From: Aldersonia kunmingensis
Lineage (GTDB): Bacteria; Actinomycetota; Actinomycetes; Mycobacteriales; Mycobacteriaceae
Reading direction: 5' to 3'
Assembly: GCF_001646865.1 (NCBI RefSeq)
Contig: NZ_LRRB01000081.1
Span: 1-64,000 of the forward strand
Length of the DNA: 64,000 bases
Shown here piece by piece: positions 26,465-34,930 of the stretch. Positions within the stretch are counted from its first letter, which is position 1; each line of letters begins with the position of its first letter. A program made the position numbers and the translations under genes. The notes beneath the pieces were generated by a model. It did not search any database and was not told the origin of the DNA. It saw only the letters and a list, made by a program, of their open reading frames with translations.

Positions 26465-27589
26465 TTGATCGAATTCGATGGCGTCACCAAGACCTACGCG
26501 GACGGCACGACGGCGGTCCGCGACCTGAACCTGCGTGTTGAGCCCGGTTCCCTGACCGTGTTCGTCGGACCGTCGGGATGCGGCAAGACCACCTCGATGC
26601 GAATGATCAACGCGATGATCACACCGACGACCGGCACGGTTCGGGTGGATGGGCGGGATGTCACCAAGGGCAGCGCAGTCCGGCTGCGCCGCGGTATCGG
26701 CTACGTAATTCAGAGCGGCGGCCTGCTGCCGCACCGCACCGTGGTGGACAACGTGGCGACCGTGCCAATGCTGACCGGTACCTCACGCCGGTCGGCACGC
26801 ACCGCCGCACTCGGGCTGCTCGAGCAGGTGGGACTGGATCCGGAACTGGCTGGGCGCTATCCGGCTCAGCTGTCCGGCGGGCAGCAGCAGCGCGTCGGGG
26901 TGGCACGCGCCCTCGCCGCCGATCCGCCGATCCTGCTGATGGACGAACCGTTCAGCGCGGTCGACCCGGTGGTGCGCGCCGGATTGCAGCAGCAGATGCG
27001 GGAGCTACAGGCCCGGCTGCACAAGACGATCGTGTTCGTCACCCACGACATCGACGAGGCAATCCGACTCGGCGACCGGATCGCGGTCTTCGGCACCGGC
27101 GGGGTACTGCAGCAATACGACGAACCGCAGCGCGTTCTGGCAGCACCCGCGACGGAGTTCGTTGCCGATTTCGTCGGCCGGGACCGCGGCTACCGGGGGC
27201 TGTCCTTTCGGTCGGCCGACGGGGTGCCGGTGCACCCGATCGTCACCGTTCCTGCCGACCGTGTGGCCGAACTCGAACTGGCCGAGTCTGATTGGGCCCT
27301 CGTACTCACCGATACGGGCGGAGCCCGCGGCTGGATCGACGCGCAAGGCATCGCGGCAGTGCGCGCGGGGAGCGCTAGCGCCGAGGTCATTGCGGCCGTC
27401 GGATCGCTCTATCGCCCTGGCGAATCGCTGCGTCAGGCGTTGGATGCTGCCATCTCCTCCCCCGCCGGGATCGGCGTCGCGGTTGACGAGCTCGGCGCGG
27501 TGCTGGGCGGGATCCGGGCCGGCGAGGTGCTCGATCAACTCACCCAACAGCGCCGGGGCGAGCGCGCGGTGGACGGACTGCCGGGGTGA
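26465..27589 (+). CDS. OpuCA/ProV-type ABC ATPase
   Basis: A 374-residue importer ATPase: Walker A GPSGCGKTT, Q-loop, signature LSGGQQQR, Walker B ILLMDEPFSAVD, switch His in VTHDIDEA, then a C-terminal regulatory region with weak CBS-like character (about residues 240-370). The start is taken as TTG 26465, ten bases after the binding-protein stop. The protein's conserved N-terminus (LIEFDGVTKTYADG) begins there, and no better start exists. It energises osmolyte uptake. Confidence 0.88.
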   Translation: MIEFDGVTKTYADGTTAVRDLNLRVEPGSLTVFVGPSGCGKTTSMRMINAMITPTTGTVRVDGRDVTKGSAVRLRRGIGYVIQSGGLLPHRTVVDNVATVPMLTGTSRRSARTAALGLLEQVGLDPELAGRYPAQLSGGQQQRVGVARALAADPPILLMDEPFSAVDPVVRAGLQQQMRELQARLHKTIVFVTHDIDEAIRLGDRIAVFGTGGVLQQYDEPQRVLAAPATEFVADFVGRDRGYRGLSFRSADGVPVHPIVTVPADRVAELELAESDWALVLTDTGGARGWIDAQGIAAVRAGSASAEVIAAVGSLYRPGESLRQALDAAISSPAGIGVAVDELGAVLGGIRAGEVLDQLTQQRRGERAVDGLPG

Positions 27590-28257
27590 GGTACCTCGTC
27601 GAAAACTTCGATGACGTCCTCGAACTCGCTCGGACCCACCTCTACCTGTCGCTGGTTCCGCTGTTCATCGGACTGCTGATCGCGATACCGGTCGGCGCAG
27701 CGATCCGGTCGGTCCGCTGGTTGCGCCGTGGCACCCTCCTCGCGGCGAGTATCGCCTTCACCATCCCGTCGCTGGCGTTGTTCGTGATCCTGCCGCCGTT
27801 GCTCGGTATCAAGGTGCTCGATCCACTGAACGTGATTGTCGCGCTGACGATCTACTCCACGGCACTGTTGGTGCGGGCCGTTCCCGAAGCACTCGATGCC
27901 GTGCCTTCAGATGTGGTCGACTCCTCGATTGCCATGGGATTCACCCGGATTCGGCGCGCACTCGGTGTGGAGCTGCCGCTTGCGACGCCGGTGCTGATCG
28001 CGAACATTCGCGTCGTCGCGGTCACCAACATCTCGCTGGTATCAGTCGGCGCAGTGATCGGCATCGGCGGGCTTGGCAAGCTGTTCACGCAGGGCTACCA
28101 GCGTGATTACCCGTCCGAGATCGTCGCCGGGATCATCGCGATCCTCACGCTGGCATTCGTCATCGACCTCACCTTGTTCCTCTTTGGGCGATTTCTGACG
28201 CCCTGGACTCGGGGCAGTCGCAGGGCCATGTTCGCGCGGGCGGTGGGCCGCCGATGA
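27586..28257 (+). CDS. OpuCB-type ABC permease
   Basis: A 223-residue permease with about five membrane segments and the BPD_transp_1 EAA-like loop (EALDAVPSDVVDSSIAMGFT). It starts at GTG 27586, overlapping the ATPase stop (GTGA). With the next gene it forms the heterodimeric channel of the OpuC-type importer. Confidence 0.9.
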   Translation: MRYLVENFDDVLELARTHLYLSLVPLFIGLLIAIPVGAAIRSVRWLRRGTLLAASIAFTIPSLALFVILPPLLGIKVLDPLNVIVALTIYSTALLVRAVPEALDAVPSDVVDSSIAMGFTRIRRALGVELPLATPVLIANIRVVAVTNISLVSVGAVIGIGGLGKLFTQGYQRDYPSEIVAGIIAILTLAFVIDLTLFLFGRFLTPWTRGSRRAMFARAVGRR

Positions 28258-28955
28258 CGCTCTTCACCGAAGCCTGGGCCTACCTGACCGACCCGGCGAA
28301 CTGGTCCGGGCCGACCGGAATCGCCAGGCGGATCGCGCAGCACATCTGGTACAGCCTGCTCGCCGTCGGCTGCGCGAGCGTAATCGCGATCCCGCTCGGC
28401 GCACTGATCGGCCACACCCGGCGCGGTGCCGGCCTGCTCGTCGGCCTGGTCAACGCGATGCGCGCGCTTCCCACCCTCGGCCTGATGACCCTGCTGGTAC
28501 TGCTGTACGGACTCGGCCTGATACCCCCGATTGCCGCGCTGGTGGTCCTGGCCGTTCCGCCGCTGCTGGCCGGCACCTATGCGGGAATCGTGAACGTCGA
28601 TGCGGCGGCGGTGGATGCGTCCCGCGCGATGGGCATGACCGAATGGCAGATTCTCACCCGTGCGGAACTGCCGAATGCCCTGCCGCTCATCCTCGGTGGC
28701 CTGCGCGGCGCGACACTGCAGGTGATCGCGACCGCGACGATCGCCGCGTTCGTGAATCTGGGTGGGCTCGGGCGCTATATCTTCGACGGCCTCGCGCTCT
28801 ACCAGTACGACATCGTGCTGGTCGGAGCCATCCTGGTGGCGGTGCTCGCGTCCGCGGTGGACGGGATGCTCGCAGTCGCGGTGTGGTTCTCGATTCCCGG
28901 CACCGGCCGGGCCCGAAAAGCGCTCAACCCGGGCAAATCCCGTTCGGGGGTGTGA
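28254..28955 (+). CDS. OpuCD-type ABC permease
   Basis: A 233-residue permease with the EAA-like loop VDASRAMGMTEWQIL and about five membrane segments. It overlaps the previous permease by ATGA. Its last ten codons (ending NPGKSRSGV) and stop lie inside a 70-bp inverted-repeat element, so the C-terminal tail was supplied by the repeat. Confidence 0.9.
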   Translation: MTLFTEAWAYLTDPANWSGPTGIARRIAQHIWYSLLAVGCASVIAIPLGALIGHTRRGAGLLVGLVNAMRALPTLGLMTLLVLLYGLGLIPPIAALVVLAVPPLLAGTYAGIVNVDAAAVDASRAMGMTEWQILTRAELPNALPLILGGLRGATLQVIATATIAAFVNLGGLGRYIFDGLALYQYDIVLVGAILVAVLASAVDGMLAVAVWFSIPGTGRARKALNPGKSRSGV

Positions 28956-28992
28956 AACACCTTCCCCGCGAACACGATTTGCCCGGGTTGAG
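28923..28992. repeat. Convergent-junction repeat, copy C (bidirectional terminator-like)
   Basis: Perfect 17-bp arms CTCAACCCGGGCAAATC and its complement flank a 36-base centre that includes GTTCGGGG/CCCCGCGAAC. The element lies between the 3' ends of the permease (stop 28953-28955) and malic enzyme (stop at 29018). It is homologous to elements at 32640-32700 and 62690-62752, sharing GAACAC-ATTTGC and the CCCCG core. Confidence 0.85.
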
Positions 28993-29017
28993 GACCTGAG
29001 GGCTGAAACTCAGGAAA

Positions 29018-30211
29018 TCAGGCGACGCCGTCCGCACGCGCGGCATCGGCAACCGCCGCGGCAACGGCCGGGGCGACGCGCGGGTCGAGTGGGCTCGGCA
29101 CGATCTTCTCGGGGCCGAGCTCGTCGGCGACCACGGACAGGATCGCATTCGCGGCAGCGATCTTCATGTTCTCGGTGATCCGGCGCGCACCCGCGTCGAG
29201 GGCACCCTTGAAGACGCCCGGGAACGCGAGAACGTTGTTGATCTGGTTCGGAAAGTCGCTGCGGCCGGTCGCGACGATCGCCGCGTGCTTCTTGGCGTCC
29301 TCCGGCAGGATCTCCGGGTCCGGGTTCGATAGCGCGAACACGATCGAGTTCGGGGCCATCGAGGCGATGAGCTCCTCGGGGATCTTGCCCGCGGAAACGC
29401 CGAGGAACACGTCCGCACCGTTCAGGGCTTCGGCGGCACCGCCGGTGACATTGCGCGGGTTGGTCCGCGAAGCCAGGTCGACCTTGACCGCGTTGAGGTC
29501 ACCGCGGTCCTTGGACACGACGCCCTTCGAGTCGAGCACGACCACGTCGCTGATGCCCGCGGCGAGCAGGATGTTGGCGCACGCGACACCGGCCGCGCCG
29601 GCGCCGGAGATAACGACCTTCAGCGGCTCAATCTCACGGTCGAGCACGCGGGCGGCGCCGTTGAGCGCGGCGAGGACCACGATCGCGGTGCCGTGCTGGT
29701 CGTCGTGCATGACCGGGCAGTCCAGCGCCTCGATCACGCGCTGCTCGATCTCGAAGCAACGGGGCGCCGAGATGTCCTCGAGGTTTACTGCACCGAAGCT
29801 CGGGCGCAGACGAATCAGCGTCTCGACGATCTCGTCGACGTCCTTCGTGTCGAGGACGATCGGAATCGAGTTCAGTCCGGCGAACTTCTTGAAGAGCGCC
29901 GACTTGCCCTCCATCACCGGCAGCGACGCACGCGGGCCGATATCGCCGAGGCCGAGCACGGCCGAACCGTCACTGACCACGACCACGAGACGGTCCGTCC
30001 ACGTGTACCGCTTGGCCAGGGTCGCATCAGTCGCGATTGCACGGCTGACCTGCGCGACACCCGGGGTGTAGGCGATGGACAAGTCGCGCTGCGTATCGAG
30101 CGGAGCGGTCAGCTCCACCGAAAGCTTGCCGCCGATGTGGCCATCGAAGATGTCCTCATCGGTGATCGCGGAGACGGTCTGTGTTTCGTTCAACGCTTCG
30201 GTCACACGCAT
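29018..30211 (-). CDS. NAD(P)-dependent malic enzyme (short MaeB/YtsJ type)
   Basis: A 397-residue cytosolic enzyme that oxidatively decarboxylates malate to pyruvate. Key motifs: catalytic Tyr in SIAYTPGVAQVS, Lys in VMEGKSALFKKF, metal ligands in NLEDISAPRCFEIE and MHDDQHGTA, and the Rossmann ISGAGAAGVACA. Length is normal for the short bacterial form lacking the phosphotransacetylase domain. It stands alone and is bounded downstream by the copy C repeat. The stretch 30212-30319 upstream is short and contains the likely promoter. Confidence 0.94.
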   Translation of the reverse strand: MRVTEALNETQTVSAITDEDIFDGHIGGKLSVELTAPLDTQRDLSIAYTPGVAQVSRAIATDATLAKRYTWTDRLVVVVSDGSAVLGLGDIGPRASLPVMEGKSALFKKFAGLNSIPIVLDTKDVDEIVETLIRLRPSFGAVNLEDISAPRCFEIEQRVIEALDCPVMHDDQHGTAIVVLAALNGAARVLDREIEPLKVVISGAGAAGVACANILLAAGISDVVVLDSKGVVSKDRGDLNAVKVDLASRTNPRNVTGGAAEALNGADVFLGVSAGKIPEELIASMAPNSIVFALSNPDPEILPEDAKKHAAIVATGRSDFPNQINNVLAFPGVFKGALDAGARRITENMKIAAANAILSVVADELGPEKIVPSPLDPRVAPAVAAAVADAARADGVA

Positions 30212-30319
30212 AGGGTTCCACTTCCCGTTTCATCCGGATATACCCGGGTCCGACATCACTACGGCCGCGCTGCCACGGTGAGCATTCCCGCACACCATTC
30301 GCACTGCTTGGGGCGGTTT

Positions 30320-30589
30320 TCAGCCCCACCACTGTGTCCAAAACAACAGCCCTACTGTTACCAAAACGACCAGGCAACCGGCATATCCCGCAAAGCCACG
30401 GCGGCGATCGGCATAGATCTGCGCCGCAACAGCCACAATCGCGGCGACCACATGCCCGCCGATCGACACCCCACCGGGCCCCGCGAGACCGTGTTCGTCG
30501 CCGAGTATCGCGCTCCCGATAACCACCACTGTCAGTACCACCAGGCCACCGGCAAGCAGGCCTGTGAACGCCCGCACGAATCGCAGCAT
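30320..30589 (-). CDS. Small membrane protein (three or four hydrophobic segments)
   Basis: An 89-residue protein with hydrophobic segments around LLAGGLVVLTVVVIGSAIL, HVVAAIVAVAAQIYA and YAGCLVVLVTVGLLFW. The ATG at 30589 lies four bases after the PHP phosphoesterase stop codon, so the two are probably cotranslated. No family motif recognised. Confidence 0.6.
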   Translation of the reverse strand: MLRFVRAFTGLLAGGLVVLTVVVIGSAILGDEHGLAGPGGVSIGGHVVAAIVAVAAQIYADRRRGFAGYAGCLVVLVTVGLLFWTQWWG

Positions 30590-30593
30590 GTGA

Positions 30594-31487
30594 TCAGCGC
30601 TCGCCGCGGGCGTCGGACCGGCCGTGCAGCACCGCTGCGCCACTCGCACGTGCAACGAGCGCGTCGAAAGCGTCCAGATCGGTCGTGCACGCGCCGAGCG
30701 CCTGTTCCTTGTGATCGCCGTGGTAATCCGACGAACCGGTGACGATCAGGCCGAGCCTGCGAGCCAGCCCATTCAGCAGCACCCGCTCGTCCTCGGGGTG
30801 GTCGGGATGGTCGACTTCGAGACCGCCCAGACCGCGCTCGGCGAGCTCCTCGATGTGGTCGATCGCCAGCAACCGACCACGCATCCGCGCCCGTGCGTGG
30901 GCGATCACGCTGACGCCACCCGCCGCCGCGATCATTGCGACCGCTTCGTCGATCGGGGCGTCCTGCTTGTTGACGAAGTACTTGCTCTTGCGTGAGAGCA
31001 GCTCCTCGAACGCCTCGGAGACCGAATCGACAACGCCGGCCTCGACCAGCGCCGCCGCCAGGTGCGGTCGGCCCGCCGAGGTGCCCACCCGTGCGAGCAC
31101 CTCTTCCGGATCGATCGGGTAGTCGGCGGCGATATTGATGGCCATCGCCCGCAACCGGGAGACCCGTTCCTCGCGCTGCCGAATGCGCTCGGCGGCGAAG
31201 GTGGAATCGGCGGGGTCGAACAGATAGGCCAGCAGATGCACCGGTACCGGGTCGCCGTCTTCGCCGCGACCCTCGCACGACATCTCCATCCCCCGGACCA
31301 AACGGAAGCTGGTGGGGGCGTCGTCGAGGGCGGCTTGGGCCTCGGCCCAGCCCGCAGTGGTGTCGTGGTCGGTTATGGCGACGACGTCGAGCCCGGAAGA
31401 CACCGCTTTGGCGACCAGTTCCGCCGGAGTGTCCGTCCCGTCCGAAGCGTCCGAATGGGTGTGGAGATCGATGCGCACGACCTCCAT
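30594..31487 (-). CDS. PHP-domain phosphoesterase (TrpH-like)
   Basis: A 297-residue PHP metallo-phosphoesterase with metal-binding motifs DLHTHSDASDG near the N-terminus, ITDHDT near 40, and later GSSDYHGDH. Relatives hydrolyse nucleoside 3',5'-bisphosphates or nucleotide phosphates. The start ATG 31487 is taken because the upstream extension antisense to corA is not protein-like. It is divergent from corA, 53 bases apart. Confidence 0.85.
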   Translation of the reverse strand: MEVVRIDLHTHSDASDGTDTPAELVAKAVSSGLDVVAITDHDTTAGWAEAQAALDDAPTSFRLVRGMEMSCEGRGEDGDPVPVHLLAYLFDPADSTFAAERIRQREERVSRLRAMAINIAADYPIDPEEVLARVGTSAGRPHLAAALVEAGVVDSVSEAFEELLSRKSKYFVNKQDAPIDEAVAMIAAAGGVSVIAHARARMRGRLLAIDHIEELAERGLGGLEVDHPDHPEDERVLLNGLARRLGLIVTGSSDYHGDHKEQALGACTTDLDAFDALVARASGAAVLHGRSDARGER

Positions 31488-31540
31488 CCTGTCAGTCTTT
31501 CGACACCGATTGCCCTGCGTGCCGGGCGTACGATGCGCTC

Positions 31541-32617
31541 GTGCCGTCGATTCCCGCACTTCCATCGATCCGCGGACAGGCTCGCGTAGCGGGCGCGCCG
31601 CCGCGTATCCGCGTGCCCGCGTCCGAGGCAATCGTCGACTGCGCGGTGTATCGCGGTGGGCACCGCCTGCGCGGGAAGTTCAGTCATTCCGCAGCGCTCG
31701 AGGAAGTGCGCGAACAAGGCACCGGATTCGCCTGGGTCGGCCTGCATGAGCCGGACGAGGGCCAGATGGCGGCGATCGCGGAAACCTACGGCCTGCACGA
31801 ACTCGCCGTCGAGGACGCGGTGCACGCCCATCAGCGGCCCAAACTCGAGCGCTACGACGACCTGCTATTCGTCGTGCTGCGCACAGTGAAGTACGTCGAG
31901 CACGACTTGCGCATCCCCAGCGAGATCGTCGAAACCGGCGAAATCATGATCTTCATGGGTCCCGATTTTGTGGTGACCGTCCGCCACGGCGACCACACCC
32001 ACCTCAGCGGGGTCCGCAAGGACCTCGAGGCCAATCCCGAGCAGCTCGAATTCGGCCCGTCGGCGGTGCTGCACGCTATCGCCGACCACGTCGTGGACTC
32101 GTATCTCGGCGCCGCGAACGCCCTCGAGCAGGACGTCGACGAGATGGAGGAAGCGGTTTTCAGTCCCGGCGGCGACGTCCCTATCGACGGGCTCTACCAG
32201 CTCAAGCGCGAGATCGTGGAGCTGCGGCGGTCGGTGAAACCGCTCGCGACGCCGCTCCAATCGCTCTCCCGCGGTGCCGCAGGGTCGATTCCCAAGGAAG
32301 TGCGCCGCTACCTGCGCGACGTCAGCGACCACCACGCCACCGTGTCCGAACGCATCACCGAATTCGACGAGACGATCAGCGCGCTGGTCGATACCGCGAG
32401 TGCGAAGATCGCGATACGGCAGAGCACCGATATGCGCAAGATCTCGGCGTGGGTCGCGATCGCCGCGGTGCCGACCATGATCGCGGGCATCTACGGGATG
32501 AACTTCGACAATATGCCCGAACTGCACTGGACCTACGGCTACCCACTCGTGGTCGGGTTCGTGGCGCTCGTGTGCGGTGGCCTGTTCTTCACCTTCCGCC
32601 GCAATCACTGGCTGTAG
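31541..32617 (+). CDS. corA: CorA-type magnesium/cobalt transporter
   Basis: A 358-residue CorA: a long cytoplasmic N-terminal domain with acidic and coiled-coil helices, then two C-terminal membrane helices and the pore signature Gly-Met-Asn in IYGMNFDNMPELHW. It imports Mg2+ as a pentamer. It starts with GTG 31541. The neighbourhood (MgtE_N/CBS, DUF1003, Rv1234-like) matches the mycobacterial corA region, although here the gene order is partly rearranged. Confidence 0.94.
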   Translation: MPSIPALPSIRGQARVAGAPPRIRVPASEAIVDCAVYRGGHRLRGKFSHSAALEEVREQGTGFAWVGLHEPDEGQMAAIAETYGLHELAVEDAVHAHQRPKLERYDDLLFVVLRTVKYVEHDLRIPSEIVETGEIMIFMGPDFVVTVRHGDHTHLSGVRKDLEANPEQLEFGPSAVLHAIADHVVDSYLGAANALEQDVDEMEEAVFSPGGDVPIDGLYQLKREIVELRRSVKPLATPLQSLSRGAAGSIPKEVRRYLRDVSDHHATVSERITEFDETISALVDTASAKIAIRQSTDMRKISAWVAIAAVPTMIAGIYGMNFDNMPELHWTYGYPLVVGFVALVCGGLFFTFRRNHWL

Positions 32618-32639
32618 CCGTCCCGCGCGCGCTGCTTCA

Positions 32640-32700
32640 CGGGTGCAGATTGTGTTCCCGAGTGCGAAATTTCGGCCCCGGAAACAAGTTTTGCACCCGG
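32640..32700. repeat. Convergent-junction repeat, copy A
   Basis: A 61-bp imperfect inverted repeat (CGGGTGCAGATTGTGTTCC to GGAAACAAGTTTTGCACCCGG) between the stops of corA (32617) and the SUFU-domain gene (32725). It aligns with copy B at 62690-62752 over nearly its whole length, sharing TGTGT, GGCCCC and TTTGCACCCG. It probably acts as a terminator for both strands. Confidence 0.82.
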
Positions 32701-32724
32701 TTAGGTGCGGACGGACCTGACCAC

Positions 32725-33309
32725 CTAGAGGGTGGCGGCGGACCGACCCGGATCGCGCGGGTCGATCCCGGCCTCGCGCCAGGCTTCGCGCAGTGCCTCC
32801 GCGCCCTTCAGCCGGATCCAGGCGGCCTCGGTGCCGGTGATCGGTGCGCCCTCGAAGAACTGGACCGGATCGGCGGGGGGATCGAGCGGCAGATCCGACA
32901 CCTCCGAGGCACCGAGGAGGATCGCCGTGAACGGCGAACCGTGCCAGAGCGGTTCGCCCAGGTCCATCAGTCGGTCCACGCCGAGCACGACACCCTCCAC
33001 CGCCGGCGCCGCGGCGAGCACCGCCAGGCTGCGGTGGATCCCCGACGCGGTACCGGCACCACCACGCAGGCGCACCAACACCTCGGCGCGCGGCCCGCGC
33101 ACCGGGTCGGCGACAAGGTCGTTGGGGTCGGTCATCGGGTATCGGGAGCAGCCGAGCGTCGCGTAGGTCACCAGATCGTCGGTGTCCGGGCCGAAGCGCA
33201 GGACCTGCAGCGGTTCGAGCCCAACGAAGGTCACCGACGCCGCCGATGGGTTGTCATCGCCAAGCGCCGCGCACAGGTGCGCGCGCACGGAACTCACCAC
33301 ATCGGACAC
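32725..33309 (-). CDS. Suppressor-of-fused (SUFU) domain protein
   Basis: A 194-residue cytosolic protein of the bacterial SUFU-domain type (VLRFGPDTDDLVTYATLGCSRYPM, ending RLKGAEALREAWREAGIDPRD). Bacterial members have no settled function; some are immunity-like and others housekeeping. No toxin gene is adjacent, so an immunity role is unlikely here. It converges on corA across the copy A repeat. Confidence 0.72.
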   Translation of the reverse strand: MSDVVSSVRAHLCAALGDDNPSAASVTFVGLEPLQVLRFGPDTDDLVTYATLGCSRYPMTDPNDLVADPVRGPRAEVLVRLRGGAGTASGIHRSLAVLAAAPAVEGVVLGVDRLMDLGEPLWHGSPFTAILLGASEVSDLPLDPPADPVQFFEGAPITGTEAAWIRLKGAEALREAWREAGIDPRDPGRSAATL

Positions 33310-33397
33310 GCCTTCATTGTTTCACTGTGGCGCCCAGCGCCCGCACCGCCCGCCGCGCACCGGTCGGTCACCTTGCGCGCGAGCCGGTTTCGCGGTG

Positions 33398-33886
33398 TCA
33401 GATGGCGAGGCGGGCGAGTAGGTCGCGGGCGTGCTCGGCGGACTTCGGGTCGCACAACACGTCGTAGCGCCCGGCGACGAGTTGCATCGTCGAGGCGAAA
33501 TCGCGCTGACCCCGGGTGGCCGCGTAGGGAATCGAGGTGGAGATCACTCCGAACACGATGCCGCCGACGATGCCGACGATCAGCGGCCCGAGCAGCCCGC
33601 CCGTGAAGATGCCGAGCAGCAAACCAAGGAAGACACCGAGCCACGCACCCGAAACCACGCCGCCACCAACGACTTTCGACCACGACAGTCGGCCGAGCAC
33701 CCGCTCCACCTGCATGAGGTCCACGCCGACGATCGTCACGTCCTCGACCGCGAACTGCTCGTCAGCCAGGAAGTCCACGGCGCGTTGCGCTTCGGCGTAC
33801 GTGGGATACGAACCGACCGGCCATCCCGACGGGGGCGTCGGCAAACCTCGACTCGCACGGTTCCCTGGTCCGAGTGGATTCGTCAT
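33398..33886 (-). CDS. Membrane protein with general-stress-protein 17M-like domain (Rv1234 homologue)
   Basis: A 162-residue protein: an N-terminal soluble domain (GSYPTYAEAQRAVDFLADE, VTIVGVDLMQVERVLGRL), two hydrophobic Gly-rich helices (about 75-120), and a conserved tail (STMQLVAGRYDVLCDP). It matches M. tuberculosis Rv1234 in order and length. Function unknown. Its presence beside corA and the MgtE_N/CBS gene follows the mycobacterial neighbourhood. Confidence 0.85.
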   Translation of the reverse strand: MTNPLGPGNRASRGLPTPPSGWPVGSYPTYAEAQRAVDFLADEQFAVEDVTIVGVDLMQVERVLGRLSWSKVVGGGVVSGAWLGVFLGLLLGIFTGGLLGPLIVGIVGGIVFGVISTSIPYAATRGQRDFASTMQLVAGRYDVLCDPKSAEHARDLLARLAI

Positions 33887-33932
33887 CCCCCCATTGTGCC
33901 CCGATCAGGCTCGAATCGGTCTGTGGCGCCTG

Positions 33933-34877
33933 CTACGCGGGCGGGGTGAACGTTTCGGTCCGCGAAAGCCCGGCAGCTCGGCCCTTTGCCGCGATGACCA
34001 GCGCCATCTTGCGGCTCGCCTCGTCGATCATCTCGTCGCCGAGCATCGCCGCGCCACGCGCGCCACCTGCCGCGGAGGTGTGGTACTCGTACGCGTCGAG
34101 GATCAATTCCGCGTGGTCGTAATCGGACTGGCGCGGGCTGAAGATCTCGTTCGCCGCGTTGATCTGGTCGGGGTGCAGCACCCATTTGCCGTCGAATCCG
34201 AGTGCCGCGGTGCGACCGGCCGCCCGGCGGAACGCGTCCACGTCGCGGATCTGCAGGTACGGACCGTCGATGGCCTGCAGGCCGTGCGCCCGCGCGGCGA
34301 GCAGGATCGTCATCAGGATGTGGTGGTACGCATCGCCCGTGTCGTAGCCCTCGGGCTGTTCACCGACCACGAGGGTCCGCATGTTGATGCTGGCCATGAA
34401 ATCGGCAGGACCGAATACGAGCGTCTGCACACGCGGGCTGGCGGTGGCGATCGCGTCGATATTGCGCAGACCGATGGCGTTCTCGATCTGCGGCTCGATG
34501 CCGATCCGCCCCACCTCGAGGCCGTCTGCCTTCTCCAGCTGAGTGAGCAGCAGGTCAAGTGCGACAACCTGCGCCGCGTCGGTGACCTTGGGCAGCAGGA
34601 TCGCGTCGATATTCGCTCCGGCGCCCTGCACCACGGCGATCACATCGGCGTAGGTCCACTCCGTGGTCCAGTCGTTGACCCGCACCACCCGGATCTGGCT
34701 GCCCCACCCGGAGGAGTTCAGTCCAGCGACGATATTGGCGCGCGCTTCGGCCTTCGCCAGCGGCGCCACTGCGTCCTCGAGATCGAGAAATACCGCGTCG
34801 GCGGGCAGCCCTTTGGCCTTCTCGATCATCTTCGTGCTGCTCCCGGGCACGGCGAGTACCGAACGTCGCGGCCGCAT
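33933..34877 (-). CDS. HpcH/HpaI aldolase - citrate-lyase-beta-like (CitE/malyl-CoA lyase) protein
   Basis: A 314-residue TIM-barrel lyase. Conserved positions are RSVLAVPGSS with its CoA-binding Arg, LDLEDAV, RVNDW, the acidic metal ligands in IEPQIENA and FGPADFMAS, and FDGKWVLHPDQ. Closest family roles are L-malyl-CoA or beta-methylmalyl-CoA lyase and citramalyl-CoA lyase. No other citrate-lyase subunits are nearby, so it is a stand-alone CitE-like enzyme acting on a CoA thioester. Confidence 0.85.
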   Translation of the reverse strand: MRPRRSVLAVPGSSTKMIEKAKGLPADAVFLDLEDAVAPLAKAEARANIVAGLNSSGWGSQIRVVRVNDWTTEWTYADVIAVVQGAGANIDAILLPKVTDAAQVVALDLLLTQLEKADGLEVGRIGIEPQIENAIGLRNIDAIATASPRVQTLVFGPADFMASINMRTLVVGEQPEGYDTGDAYHHILMTILLAARAHGLQAIDGPYLQIRDVDAFRRAAGRTAALGFDGKWVLHPDQINAANEIFSPRQSDYDHAELILDAYEYHTSAAGGARGAAMLGDEMIDEASRKMALVIAAKGRAAGLSRTETFTPPA

Positions 34878-34930
34878 GACACTCCCTCCAGATAGGTCCG
34901 AACCAGCACCGAAGCTTTAGCCTTGCAAGC

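Noticed and set aside
33537-34895. 452-codon plus-strand frame opposite the Rv1234-like and CitE-like genes
   Set aside because: Composition is shadow-like, and both opposite genes have recognisable families.
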